64,000 nt of DNA. Origin: Micrasema longulum (taxonomy: Eukaryota; Arthropoda; Insecta; Trichoptera; Brachycentridae). The notes beneath the pieces were generated by a model, which did not search any database, was not told the origin of the DNA, and was given only the letters and a program-made list of their open reading frames with translations. The translations under genes and the position numbers were made by a program. Where the stretch lies: contig JAGVSM010001366.1 of NCBI GenBank assembly GCA_022494885.1, forward strand, positions 62,001 to 126,000. Reading direction: 5' to 3'. Shown here in pieces: positions 22,420 to 32,276 of the stretch. Every line of letters begins with the position of its first letter. Positions within the stretch are counted from its first letter, which is position 1.

Positions 22420-22810
22420 AATAATAATAAATAAATAAATAAATAAATTTATTTACACACGGCACGCAGTGCCTTTTACTTTACAAAAATACAAATTTAA
22501 TTGAATAAAAAACACTTCAATATAATGTGAAAAAGAAAAAAAGTTACATAAATACTATAACACGGAAGTTTCATACAAAAAAAATAGATATATATATGAT
22601 AAAAGAAAAAAAAGGAAAGAAAAATTTTACGTAAATACTACAACAAAGCAGTTTCAGATAAAGAAAATGCTTAGATATAAATAATAAAATAAAATAATGA
22701 ACAATTTAAAAAATATGCGGATATAAAATTTAAAATAAAAAAAAGAAAAGGAAATACCTCACCTTTTAATAAAAGAATTTTTTCATTTATTAAGAGGTAC
22801 GAAATATAAG
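22420..22810 (-). repeat. LINE 3' UTR with (TAAA)n tail
   Basis: Starts on + as aaataaataaataaatttat, then acacggcacgcagtgccttt, the reverse of the end at 13591-13650. A/T-rich UTR follows, without coding. Confidence 0.55.
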
Positions 22811-22976
22811 AAACTGAGCATACAATTAATTGACCACATAGTCATTGCCCATAATATACCTGTATATAAACATTGAATATAAGTAATTGACCACAAAGTC
22901 AACATGATGTAATCCTTGTTGGGGGAATTTCGAGATCTTCCTTAACAGGCGTGAAAAGTTGCACGTACGCTTATTA

Positions 22977-23100
22977 GTGACCGATTTAAGTTTCGGTATC
23001 GGTTCGGCCAGTTTCGGCCAATAAAACTCCCACCGGCCGCGGTTTCGTTTTCACCCGAAAATTGGCCGAAACAACCTGCAGTCGGGATGTATCAGATTAC
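22977..23100. repeat. GTTTCGGCC-rich repeat end (family F4)
   Basis: agtgaccgatttaagtttcg, ttcggccagtttcggccaat, then ccggccgcggtttcg and ggccgaaacaacctgcagtc. About 120 bases match the reverse complement of 52565-52690. GC content stands out from the flanks. The GTTTCGGCC/GGCCGAAAC style recalls termini of hAT-like elements (inference). Confidence 0.6.
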
Positions 23101-24429
23101 ATTAATTGCATCCGCACGCGTCGGTCAGGTGTTTTTGATTCTCCCCACCACCGAATTTTTATATATTTTTACAAGCAGACATTTGAAAATTTATGAGGAA
23201 AATATGATGGGAATTAATTATTTGAATTTGTTTTGATTTAAATTTTTGGGGAAATTATGGATGAAAAAAAAACTGATTAAAATACCTTGTTTTTAATGAA
23301 TAGCATATACTTTAATTATAATTTTCTTATTTTTAATTGATGAAAAAAATGCGTTTTAATATAAGCACTTATTTTTTGATACGAGTATCTATCGTATTCT
23401 TCCAGTAGCTTTTATTGAAATTTAGAATAAAATGTAAACCCACACACAAGCCATGCTTTTGTGGGATTTTTTTGTGTTTATGTTAAAATATTTATTGTAT
23501 TTTTAACTTATATGAAGGTACCTATTGCAAAATGCAGAAAAATATATTATTTATTTATTTATTCATTCAAAATTACACTTGTTTAAATATTAATGAACTT
23601 ATTTAGGCTTTTTAAGCTATGCCCGTGTCAAGCCATAATAAATAACAATAAAAATACACAGTAAAATTAAATAAATAACATTATAATGACATGTGATGCA
23701 ATAGAAAAACAATCTAGAAAAAAGGTATAAGTTATAAATAATAAAATTCCAAAGAATACAATGCAAAATAGATAATCAGAAATAATTTTTAAAATATAAA
23801 TTATACAAATTAAAAATCACACATAATAAATATACAAAATAATGGTATCATTAAAATCAACAAAGTAATAGTAAAATACAGTAGTATTAAAAAAAACAAA
23901 ATAAGAGTATCATAGAAATCAACAGAAAAATAATGTATTCATAAAAGCATAATTGAAATAATAATTATGATATGTTTTTTAGAAAATGACTCAATATTAA
24001 TAAATAAAATACAATAAACAAATAAAAACTAAAAAAATATCAAAATTTAAGTTTTGATTTTTTACTGAAGTATGCCAAATATAAAATTCGATTATGATTT
24101 AAAAAAATAGCACAATTAGAGAGATTAGATGTCGTCCATTCGAATAATAAGTAATTGTATTGCCATTGTCTAACACATGCAAAAAATAAAAATTAGACTG
24201 ATTTTGTGGTTTGTTGACTACAGTAATTTAGTTGTTCTAAGATCTTTCATGTTAACATACATGTCATTCCTTTATGTTAATAAGTTAAAATTAATTCCTG
24301 CAGCGCGCATTACAGAATTTTGACATATAAGTTGAATGTACTCGTATAACATAACAACGAAACAAAAAGCGCTAATTTCTTTTATTCGATTAAACACTAA
24401 TTTTAAAATTGCATTTAACTTATTTAAAT
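23101..24429. other. AT-rich; probable LINE 3' UTR on - strand
   Basis: A tatttatttatttattc edge at about 23548 followed by A-rich sequence looks like a reversed LINE tail. No domain identified. Confidence 0.3.
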
Positions 24430-24520
24430 ATTGATTCGGTTTCGCCCGAAACTAGAATAAAGTCGAAATTTGGTTTTGGTTTCAGTTTTACGGCAAAAAC
24501 GGACTCATTAACATAAATGA
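24430..24520. repeat. Related GTTTCG-rich block, possible opposite end of F4
   Basis: gattcggtttcgcccgaaac, ggttttggtttcag and acggcaaaaacggactca resemble F4 ends in inverted sense. With 22977-23100 it could delimit a 1.5-kb element, but the terminal match is weak. Confidence 0.3.
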
Positions 24521-24724
24521 ATTTTTTCGGATGGCAAAATAAAAGTACAATAACATAAATAGAAATTTAATTACTTATTTAAGATGCAGTTAAAATTGTT
24601 TGTCAGATTATCCAAAAATCATAATTGAAATTTGATTGACAACAGGCTAAGTAGAATTCAACGGTATTAAACATATTGATAACATCGAGAATAGATTATA
24701 AAAACCTTGTTTCCGCATACGAAA

Positions 24725-25036
24725 ATAGTACGTCATCACCTCAATTCATTCTACCTTTATGTTGTATATAAGAAAGAGACAATAGAATTTCTCGTTATTT
24801 GGCATCGATCAATTGTTCATTATAGTTCCGCGCAGTTAATTTCGGCGAGATCGCAAATTCAATAGATCAATAATTGAGAACGATGTACTGCCGAAGGATT
24901 TATCAGCTGATTGGAGATTGTTATAATTAGTTTCTTACAAAGTGTTTGTTTTACACCAGTGAAATAAGTTATTAGTTTTATGAGTTGTTTTATTTTGCGT
25001 TTTGTTTTGTGAATTTATTTTCTGTGAATGTTTAAG
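24725..25036 (+). promoter_or_regulatory. Candidate promoter and noncoding first exon (possibly NOS)
   Basis: TATATAAG lies at 24765-24772, with a CRE-like TACGTCAT at 24729-24736. About 30 bases below the TATA box the sequence changes to mixed composition free of any repeat seen elsewhere in the window. A possible splice donor, AAG|GTGTGA, is at 25036/25037. Just after it, a 14-codon frame (25046-25087, MKSSGDPTETFAL) has an A-rich start context and would be a short upstream frame if the donor is unused. A matching acceptor would be gatttcag at 27312-27319. The link to NOS is inference from position only. Confidence 0.3.
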
Positions 25037-25346
25037 GTGTGAAAAATGAAATCTTCCGGAGATCCAACAGAAACGTTTGCATTATGATAGCTGTGTAAAA
25101 TTTTAATAATAAATTAAAATAGCTCTTTCCGCTTGTATTTCCATAATAATCAATGCGTGTGGGTATAATATTATTATCTTACAAAACAATGAAGTTTAGT
25201 GCAACTATCATCATTCTTTAGGCGTTATTTTTTATCATACCAGAATTAATTCCTGTGGATATAAATACTTAAAATTGAATACAGGTTTGTGTATAAAATA
25301 AAACCAGAATTGATTGATGGCTGCTCTCGAGTTAAATCCTGAAAAG

Positions 25347-25555
25347 CTTCGGCTTTATAGCGCGGTGGTTGATGCTTGAAGTTCAGTGTTCGATTACTTG
25401 GAATGTTGCCATGAAATATTTGTTTTGGTAGTTTTTCACTGGACTGTTTCGCTGTCCGTGAACTATCACCAGAAGCGTAAGACTGATCACCTTACCTTTG
25501 AAACAGACCACCAAGATACGCTGCATTTTATCATTGCGTTTGAAATATCCGTTAA
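25347..25555 (+). repeat. SINE-A copy, diverged
   Basis: Head gcttcggctttatagcgcgg with tggttgatgc and a B-box-like gtgttcgattacttgg, then body blocks agaagcgtaagactgatcac and gatacgctgcat. The short + strand frame at 25386-25574 is spurious. Confidence 0.65.
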
Positions 25556-25654
25556 GTGTATATTTTTTTTATAAAAAGATAATTTAAACAATGTACCTAC
25601 CTCTTGATCGTGAATTTTTTTGCGTATTTTTTTTTTAATACCAAAAGGATTTAT

Positions 25655-25914
25655 GTCGGCCTCGTGGTGTAAAGATTAGCGCGCCTGCCTACCATGAGAG
25701 AGGACTCGGGTTCGATTACCGACATGGTTGATATGAACAATTTATTTAAAAGGGTGTTTTCACACCAGAATATTTCATAGCCCTTGTACTGGTACCTGAA
25801 GCGTAAGACTGATCATCTTACCTTCATGTAACGAAAAATGATACGTTGCGATTGGTATACGAATGCAGTGCCCTATGCACCATTAGGTGCGGAAAGGGAA
25901 TGATGATGATGATG
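25655..25914 (+). repeat. SINE-A, near full-length
   Basis: The tRNA-like head has an A-box region (ctcgtggtgtaaagattagc) and a B box (gggttcgattaccg) about 50 bases apart, as in tRNA-derived SINEs. The body carries acctgaagcgtaagactgat, tgcagtgccctatgcacc and attaggtgcggaaaggg, then a (gat)n tail. It lies upstream of NOS coding exon 1. Probably old, with no clear target duplication. Confidence 0.85.
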
Positions 25915-26019
25915 AAAGGAAAATGACGTCATTTTTCAATGATTTTGCAGGCGCAACGACGATTTGATTTGAAAAAGCAGTTCTCTATGCACTATGATAA
26001 GGGTTTGATGATGAGAAAA

Positions 26020-26373
26020 ACAAAAAATTAAAATTTTACTTTGTCTACTTTCATGTTCAATATTATCTTCAAATTGTTATCAAAAGTTTTACTTCAATAT
26101 TTAGTCTTTACTGAGATTCCACATACCTAAGTTTAGTGCAAATTTGAAATGGCGTAATCTGCCGGTCCAAAAGTAATTATATTTTAGTGACAAAACTTTT
26201 AAGTATGTTTGTCAACAGAAATACATTTAAAAATGATTGTTTTTATCTAATTTGTGTTTGAATTTTTTTATTACTGCGTGATTAAAAATTAAAATTCGTT
26301 TTAAATGGAAAAATCGTATGATTATCTCATTTTGTGTGTGTTTTACCAGACTACAGCCTTAACATTTATATTT
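26020..26373 (-). repeat. Unclassified repeat family F3, inverted copy
   Basis: Reverse complement of 18505-18870 along most of its length. On + it shows aatggcgtaatctgccggtc near 26150 and ccagactacagccttaac at its right end. Confidence 0.7.
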
Positions 26374-26540
26374 AGCTGACGCAACAGATACTTGTACACG
26401 TGCTGGAAAGTCATTGAAATTTATCTTTTAAACATTTGCCATAGAACAACTGTTACCATAATTTAACCGCTTCGTAGGATTAAAAAAAACCTCGTAATTT
26501 ACGTTAAAAAAAATTTTTGGGTTGTTTTTAACTGTCTACA

Positions 26541-27160
26541 ATATTTTGAGTTTGTCCAAATTTTTGTAGACAAGGACTGGATTGAACTCCCTGGGGAGCT
26601 GTTAATATTGACATATTACAACGGAGATGAAGAAAATTTTAGATAAGGTAATATAAAAGTCTAGGGTATCTACAAGGTTTATGACCTGTCATTGGCTGGT
26701 TTGAGTGGCCACTTTAAACACTGTGTAACATTTACCATTCTGCCCATATTTGAACACACACATCTCATCAATTCTTTCATCTATCAATGTTTGTAAAGTT
26801 AAAGAGCTGAAACCTTAATTCATCTAATTGATTTATTTCATCTACAAACTAGGCAATGCCTGAATATGATTTTTTTTTCTTTAATTTCTTTATTTCTTCA
26901 TGGATCAGGTGGATTTATCTACAATATTTTGAGTTTGTCCAAATTTTTGAAGACAATGACTGGATTCGACGCACTTCACAAACATAAACAGATGAAGGAA
27001 TTGAAGGAATACAGATGTTCAAATATGGGCAGAATGGTGAATTGTGGCCACTTAAACCAGCCAATGATATGTCATAAGCCCTGTAGATGCCTAGACTTCT
27101 ATAATAAGTTCTCTAAAATGTTCTTCATCTTCGGTGTAATATGTTTATAACTGTGCCAAA
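26541..27160. mobile_element. FB3 foldback copy next to NOS exon
   Basis: The left part (26541-26760) is the - orientation of FB3 and includes gacctgtcattggctggttt. The right part (27014-27155) is the + orientation with tggccacttaaaccagcc and ataagccctgtagatgccta. An extra copy of the inner end (ttttgagtttgtccaaattt) sits at about 26926-26965. The arms are inverted around an AT-rich centre. It ends about 190 bases before the NOS start codon. Confidence 0.7.
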
Positions 27161-27189
27161 ACGGGAATAAATTTGTGATAGATCGGTGG

Positions 27190-27255
27190 GTTGAACCTTG
27201 AATCACTGAACCGGAGTCCGCGACGTGACCACCACGAATCACAACGCGACTTTCT
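27190..27255 (-). repeat. tRNA-like SINE-B head abutting NOS exon
   Basis: On the - strand: an A-box-like cgtggtggtcacgtcg and a B-box-like aaggttcaaccc, in the same layout as 38745-38820. This limits how far the host exon can extend 5'. Confidence 0.45.
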
Positions 27256-27347
27256 ACCTATAAGTTTGATCGGTTAACGGTTTACCCGTCGGTTTGACTG
27301 ACTTGACTGTCGATTTCAGAAGCTCCGGTTGTTATCGTCGTGGAAGC

Positions 27348-27653
27348 ATGATGTCTCAACACCTGAGCAGCGTGTTCGAGCAGATAGGCAACTTCACCAA
27401 GAATAACCTGACGTGCGGCAACAACGCGAAGGGGAACAAGGAGAGGCCGGGGGTCCCGGAGATGGCGGGGGGTAAGGCCAACCACGTGGGCGGGAACCAC
27501 GTGTCCACGCCGCCCCCGGCCGCTCCTTCCTCCACTCCAGCCCCGCGCCATCCCTCGCAGCACCATATCACCCCATTGAAGAAACCGATGAGGCTAAGGA
27601 ATGTGTGCTCCAAGGCGGAGACGTATGATTCTTTGTACTTCAACTCTAACTCG
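27348..27653 (+). CDS. NOS: Nitric oxide synthase, first coding exon (partial gene)
   Basis: NOS makes nitric oxide from arginine, using an N-terminal heme oxygenase domain and a C-terminal flavin reductase. Only the N-terminal leader is here. From the second ATG (27351) the protein begins MSQHLSSVFEQIGNFTKN, close to the Drosophila NOS start (MSQHFTSIFENL). A variable Gly/Asn then Pro/Ser/His-rich linker follows (about residues 20-75), then KKPMRLRNV...AETYDSL (77-95), matching Drosophila RKPMRLKNI...EVYDTL just before the zinc-binding cysteines. The frame runs without interruption into donor GTAAGT at 27654-27659, phase 0. Two ATGs are adjacent. I start at the first (A at -3), but the family favours the second. 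A likely acceptor is gatttcag at 27312-27319. The exon is GC-rich against AT-rich flanks. No later exon was found in the window. Confidence 0.88.
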
Positions 27654-28574
27654 GTAAGTCAATACAATAATATTACCATGTATTCATTATTACAAAATAT
27701 TCCGTTTTCACGACTTTTCAAATAGTCAATGTTTTCTTTGACTGAATTTACATTTTAAATAATGAATTTAGCGTATTGAGGGAAGAGTGTTTGAAATATG
27801 GCCAATTGGCATATGTTTGATAAAACGATCTTTAGTCTATTGCGAGCGGTTCCCGGCTACTTTTGAACTTTTGTCTCCTCGCAATTACTAAAATGCCTAC
27901 ATGTACGTTAAGATACTGCACAAATTGATCCGGAAAAGATAGAAAAAGCGATGGTATAACCTTTCGCCGGTAAATAATGTTATTATCTTAATTAATCATT
28001 GTTTAAAATAGCTATTTTAATGTCAAAAAACGTCTTATTAATATGTTACCAACTCGTAAGTTATCTCCTGTCTCTGTCCTGCTCAGTTAGTCGGGCGTTT
28101 AGTGAAACGACAAACAAAGGTGACACGTATGGGGAAAGGAGCGACATACTGAATAAAACTTACAGTAGACCGATGTAAACAGTCCGTGCTTTTTACTGTA
28201 CTACGTGTTTTGCTTACCAAAGTCGACGTGATATGACGTGACGACACTTGTTTCCTCCGCCGGTCATTCCTTTTCCTTTGGTGACGACTTTTTAGCTCGG
28301 ATTTGTATGAAATGTCTTCTTTATATATTATATCTTAATGACTTTGCAAATATAGTATACTTAAATACTTAATAGATATGGTTAAAATACAACACATCAA
28401 AATATACCCCCAAATGCGATGTAGGTAATCTATTTTTTGGTAAAAACATATTTTTATCCAGTTTATAATAACAATTAGTTTAATTCTTTGTTTTTTATTA
28501 TTCTTATTCTTTCTCTGAAAAATAGGAGTCAGTACTATATAAGCTTCTGACGTCACTGTGACCTGCGTGACCTG
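27654..28574 (+). other. Start of NOS intron 1
   Basis: Follows donor GTAAGT. The first kilobase shows no repeat family seen elsewhere in the window and has a mixed-composition patch at about 28080-28300, which could hold intronic control elements (inference). No exon recognised. Confidence 0.4.
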
Positions 28575-28905
28575 CGCGCGGTGGTAAAGGGTAATCATTG
28601 TCTCGTGGAGATAGCTTGATCTCTGTGACAATGTCTCCGAACAATGTCCTGTCCTAAAAATTTCTGTTAGCACGTGGATAATAGGTTTAATCCTGGGACA
28701 GAACTATATTGTATTGTCTACGTGTAAACGCTATTTTGCATGAAGCGAAATGCGTAGTACACACGAGGAGAGGACAATACTGGCTTGTCTCATCTTAGTG
28801 CGAACAGAAATTTGGAGGACGAAACAATACAACACAGGACGTCCTAAAAATTGATAGGCAGGCTATCGCCGAAGGACAATGGCTTATCTCTACCACCGCG
28901 CGGTC
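28575..28905. mobile_element. Imperfect inverted-repeat element in NOS intron
   Basis: The left end ctgcgcgcggtggtaaaggg with taatcattgtct is inverted at the right end as ggacaatggcttatctctac followed by caccgcgcgg. Inner motifs (gtcctgtcctaaaaatt, gacgtcctaaaaattg) are also repeated. No coding. The ends are 30-35 bases with mismatches. A MITE is likely. Confidence 0.5.
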
Positions 28906-29094
28906 GTAGTGTATCCATTTTCGAAGCGTTTCGCGTTTGAACTGCGTTTCAATTATAGTAGTGTACTGAGCGGTCAAGCATGTTAACGGAGCTGGGACAG
29001 GACAGAATTTTCATGTTTATTGTGTTGTCTTCGTGTGAACTCTGCTTTAGATTCGCCATACAATCACCTTACCACTAGCAAAACAGTGTCATAT

Positions 29095-30140
29095 TTTATT
29101 TATTTAACTTTTTGTGCATAATGTCAGTTGTAAATTGGCAGGCTTATTGCTAAATGGCAATTTCTTCCAACCAACAAATAAAATCAAAGTTTTTTTTAAT
29201 AATTCAAGTTACAAAACGTATTTAATAGAAAATAAATATACAAAAGCAAAGATATATAAAAATAGAAATAAATGTATTTCTATATAAATTACATCAAATT
29301 AATAATATTACTCAATGGGAAAAGAGGAGAGAGATTATGGAAGAGAAATGAGATGTTTCCTCAGACGTGATTTAAAGAGAGATACTGTAGTAACATCTTT
29401 GATGGTGGATGAGAGACGATTCCACAGTCGAGCCGCATGGACATTATATGAGTTAGAGAAGAAAGAGGAATTGTGGATGGGTATTAAGAGGGTGCTTTGA
29501 GAATTAGAACGAAGAGGTGAACCATGAACCGATAAGCGTTAAACTTTTTCACGCATTGAGAGTGATAGTCTCTCTAATGTCTAGTTTTGAGCCATTTCAG
29601 TGCCTACGATCATCAGAAATGTAGTCATATTTCCTAAGATCAAAAATATACCTTATGCATGTATTCTAAAGTCGTTCAAGTTTTTTGAGTTGGTCACAGC
29701 TAAAATCAGTTATGGAAACATAAGCGTAATCTAGAATGGGTAATAGTAAATCTTGTACCAGAGTGCATTTAGTATTAATTGGATAGAATTTTGGCAACCT
29801 TCTAAGTGAGTGTAGACTAAAAAATATTTTGCGGCTTAATTCATTGGTATGAGCCCGCCAGCATAGATGTTCATCCATTAGTACTCCAAGATTTTTTACG
29901 GATTTCCTGTATTAAATATTAGTATTATTGGCATAAGGAGGATTAAGTGAAGATACGTCTAACTTACTAAGCAATCTTTGGCTACCCGCAAACATAATTT
30001 GTGTTTTAGATGGTTTTATAAGTAAACCATACTCTTTTGTCAATGTTGAAATTCGCTGGTGCTTTCAAGTCTGCAATGAAGATGTAGTTGTAAATCATCT
30101 GCATAGAGATGCTATGAACAATTGAGACATTCTGTTATCG
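29095..30140 (-). pseudogene. Copy of the 62558 LINE family, 5' truncated, decayed
   Basis: Its tail on + (tatttatttaactttttgtg, ctaaatggcaatttcttcca) and coding match the + strand element at 62545-63885. The - strand retains LYADDLQLHLHC at the extreme 5' side (about 30090), GLLIKPSKTQIMFAG, and an open stretch at 29666-29878 with MDEHLCWRAHTNELSRKIFF. Stops and frameshifts separate the blocks. 5' truncation just before the YADD motif is typical of LINE insertion. It lies antisense within the presumed NOS intron. Confidence 0.8.
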
Positions 30141-30671
30141 AATTGATAACCATCGGGTGCGAATAACGGTTTGATGATGATATTGATAAATAAATCAATT
30201 TCCAATTAGTATTCAATCGTATTGAGATTGATGTTTGTTTTGATGGCCGTGAAATTCCTTCCGTAATACCCAATGACTTAGCAAAATAAGCGCGGCAGAA
30301 TTATTCGTTAATATTTAGTTTTTAACATAAAATGTTAGAATTCGGAATGTTTGTCATAAGTTGGTCAAATTTCGAAGGTAAATAAACTATGGCAAACACA
30401 AGTTTTGACGAATTATGTAAATTCGGACTCAAAAAAATCAAGGTTATAAAATAATCGCGACTCTGTGTCATTCAAACAACGTTCTTAAGATTTACAAACT
30501 CGTTGTTTACCTATGTGTCCAGGCGGATAAAGAATACAGTTCTGTTTGTGAAATAGAACCAGAAAACTGGACCAGTGCTTTCGACTCAATACTGTTCGTG
30601 TTAAGTTGGGACTGTATTCAAGTAATATACACAAATATATTTATATCTTATTTGACTGACATATTCATGGA

Positions 30672-31174
30672 CACAGTTTTTCAGGACCATACCGCGAAAT
30701 GCAGAGGAGTATTTTTATTAAAATTTAATTTAATTAAAGTTGTACTTTAAAAAATGTCCTATTGAATATTTCGGAAAACCTCATTTTTTATTTAGAAACA
30801 AATTCATAAAATAAAATAAATTAACTCGTTAAACCAGCTTGACAGCAGGTTCTTTTTTTCTTTTACAATTTTTTAGAAAATAATGAAAACATTATCAAAA
30901 TTTTTTTGAAATCATTAAGATTAGAAACGTATTCAACCAACGAAGCGATATACACCGGACGCGTACTAGGCAAACGGCTAGGTAGGGGAGGGGTAGGAGT
31001 TTGTGGGAGGGATGCTAGTCCGAGACATTAATAATTTACTTCATTTTCAAATTCTAATAATTATTTTTTTCACCGTAAAAAGAGTTTTTGAAAAAAATAT
31101 ATTTGGATTTTTCAAAAAAGTTTACTATGAGGAATGTTCCTTTGAAGTTTCGCGGTCTGGCCCTAAAACACCGT
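30672..31174. mobile_element. FB2 foldback, diverged copy
   Basis: The left end cacagtttttcaggaccata, ccgcgaaatgcagagg and the right end gttcctttgaagtttcgcgg, tctggccctaaaacaccgt are inverted. The right half (ggtaggggaggggtaggag, gatgctagtccgaga) matches the right half of 47153-47596. The left arm is partly replaced by unrelated AT-rich sequence. A 78-residue frame (31003-31239) lies across the right arm and is spurious. Confidence 0.65.
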
Positions 31175-31264
31175 TTAATATACAAAAAATTAACACATCA
31201 TTTGAAATAAAAATTAAGATGAGCAATTTAACAACTTAACTTATCTTAATGTATCTTCACATAA

Positions 31265-32170
31265 TCTTCTTAATGTCAATGGTACCAATATCCGACAGAG
31301 GAAATCTATAAAAATCTAGGAGTACTAATGGATGAACATTTATGCTGGCGAGCTCATACTAATGAATTAAGCCTCAAAACATTTTTTAATCTACACTCAC
31401 TTAGAAGGTTGCAAAAATTATTACGTATTAATACTAAATGCACCCTGTTACAAGCATAACAACTACCAATTCTAGATCACGCTGATGTTTCCATGACTGG
31501 TTTAAGCTTTAGCAACTCTATAAACTTGAACGTCTACAGAATACACGCATAAAGTATATTTTTGGTCTTAGGAAATATGACCACATTTCTGATTATCATA
31601 GGCAATTAAATGACTCAAAATTGCGGAGAGACTATTACTCCCTTTCACCACTGTTCAATGTACTTCATAGTCCTAACGCTCCTATATACCCCCGTGAAAG
31701 ATTTCAACGGTTATCAGTTCATAGTTTACCTCTTCGTTCTAATTCTCAAAGCACTTTCTTAATACTCATCCACAATTCCTCTTTCTTCTCTAACTCATAA
31801 AGTGTCCAAAAGGCTCGACTGTGGAATCATCTCCCATCCACCATCAAAGATGTTACTACAGTATCTCTGTTTAGATCACGTCTGAAGAAACATCTCTTTT
31901 TTTTTCATTAATCTCTCCTCGTTTCCTTTTTTTTCCCTTTTCCCATTGAGTAATGGTAGTGATTTAAAATAGTTTATACCTATATAATTACATTTATTTC
32001 TATTTTTATATGTCTTAAGCTTTTTTATTTTTATTTTCTATTGAATATGTTTTGTAACTTGAATTATAATAAAATTCTCATTTTATTGGTAAGTTGGAAG
32101 AAATTTTCATTTGGCAATTATCCCGCCAATGTACAATTAACATTTTGTACAAAAAGTCAAATAAATATAA
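31265..32170 (+). pseudogene. Copy of the 62558 LINE family, 5' truncated, decayed
   Basis: Starts at tcaatggtaccaatatc (equivalent to about 62953) and follows the 62558 element through aatctaggagtactaatgga, the C-terminal YDHISDY block and the UTR. It ends in gtcaaataaat near 32170. Stops and small deletions are scattered. The catalytic YADD part lies 5' of the truncation. Confidence 0.8.
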
Positions 32171-32276
32171 TGAACAAAACAATAGTTTAGCAAGTTTCAA
32201 ATATATGTATTACTCAATAATGTAATAATTTGATGATTCAAAATAAAAAAAAATATTCTAGTAGGGGCAAATTATA

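Noticed and set aside
25655..25730. Functional tRNA gene
   Set aside because: The A- and B-box-like head lacks a foldable acceptor stem and is followed by a SINE body found in several copies.
27356..27643. - strand frames over the NOS exon (27282-27566, 27356-27643)
   Set aside because: Antisense shadows of a GC-rich coding exon. The + strand frame has homology and a splice donor.
29315..29500. 61-residue + strand frame
   Set aside because: Antisense of the C-terminal coding part of the LINE copy at 29095-30140.
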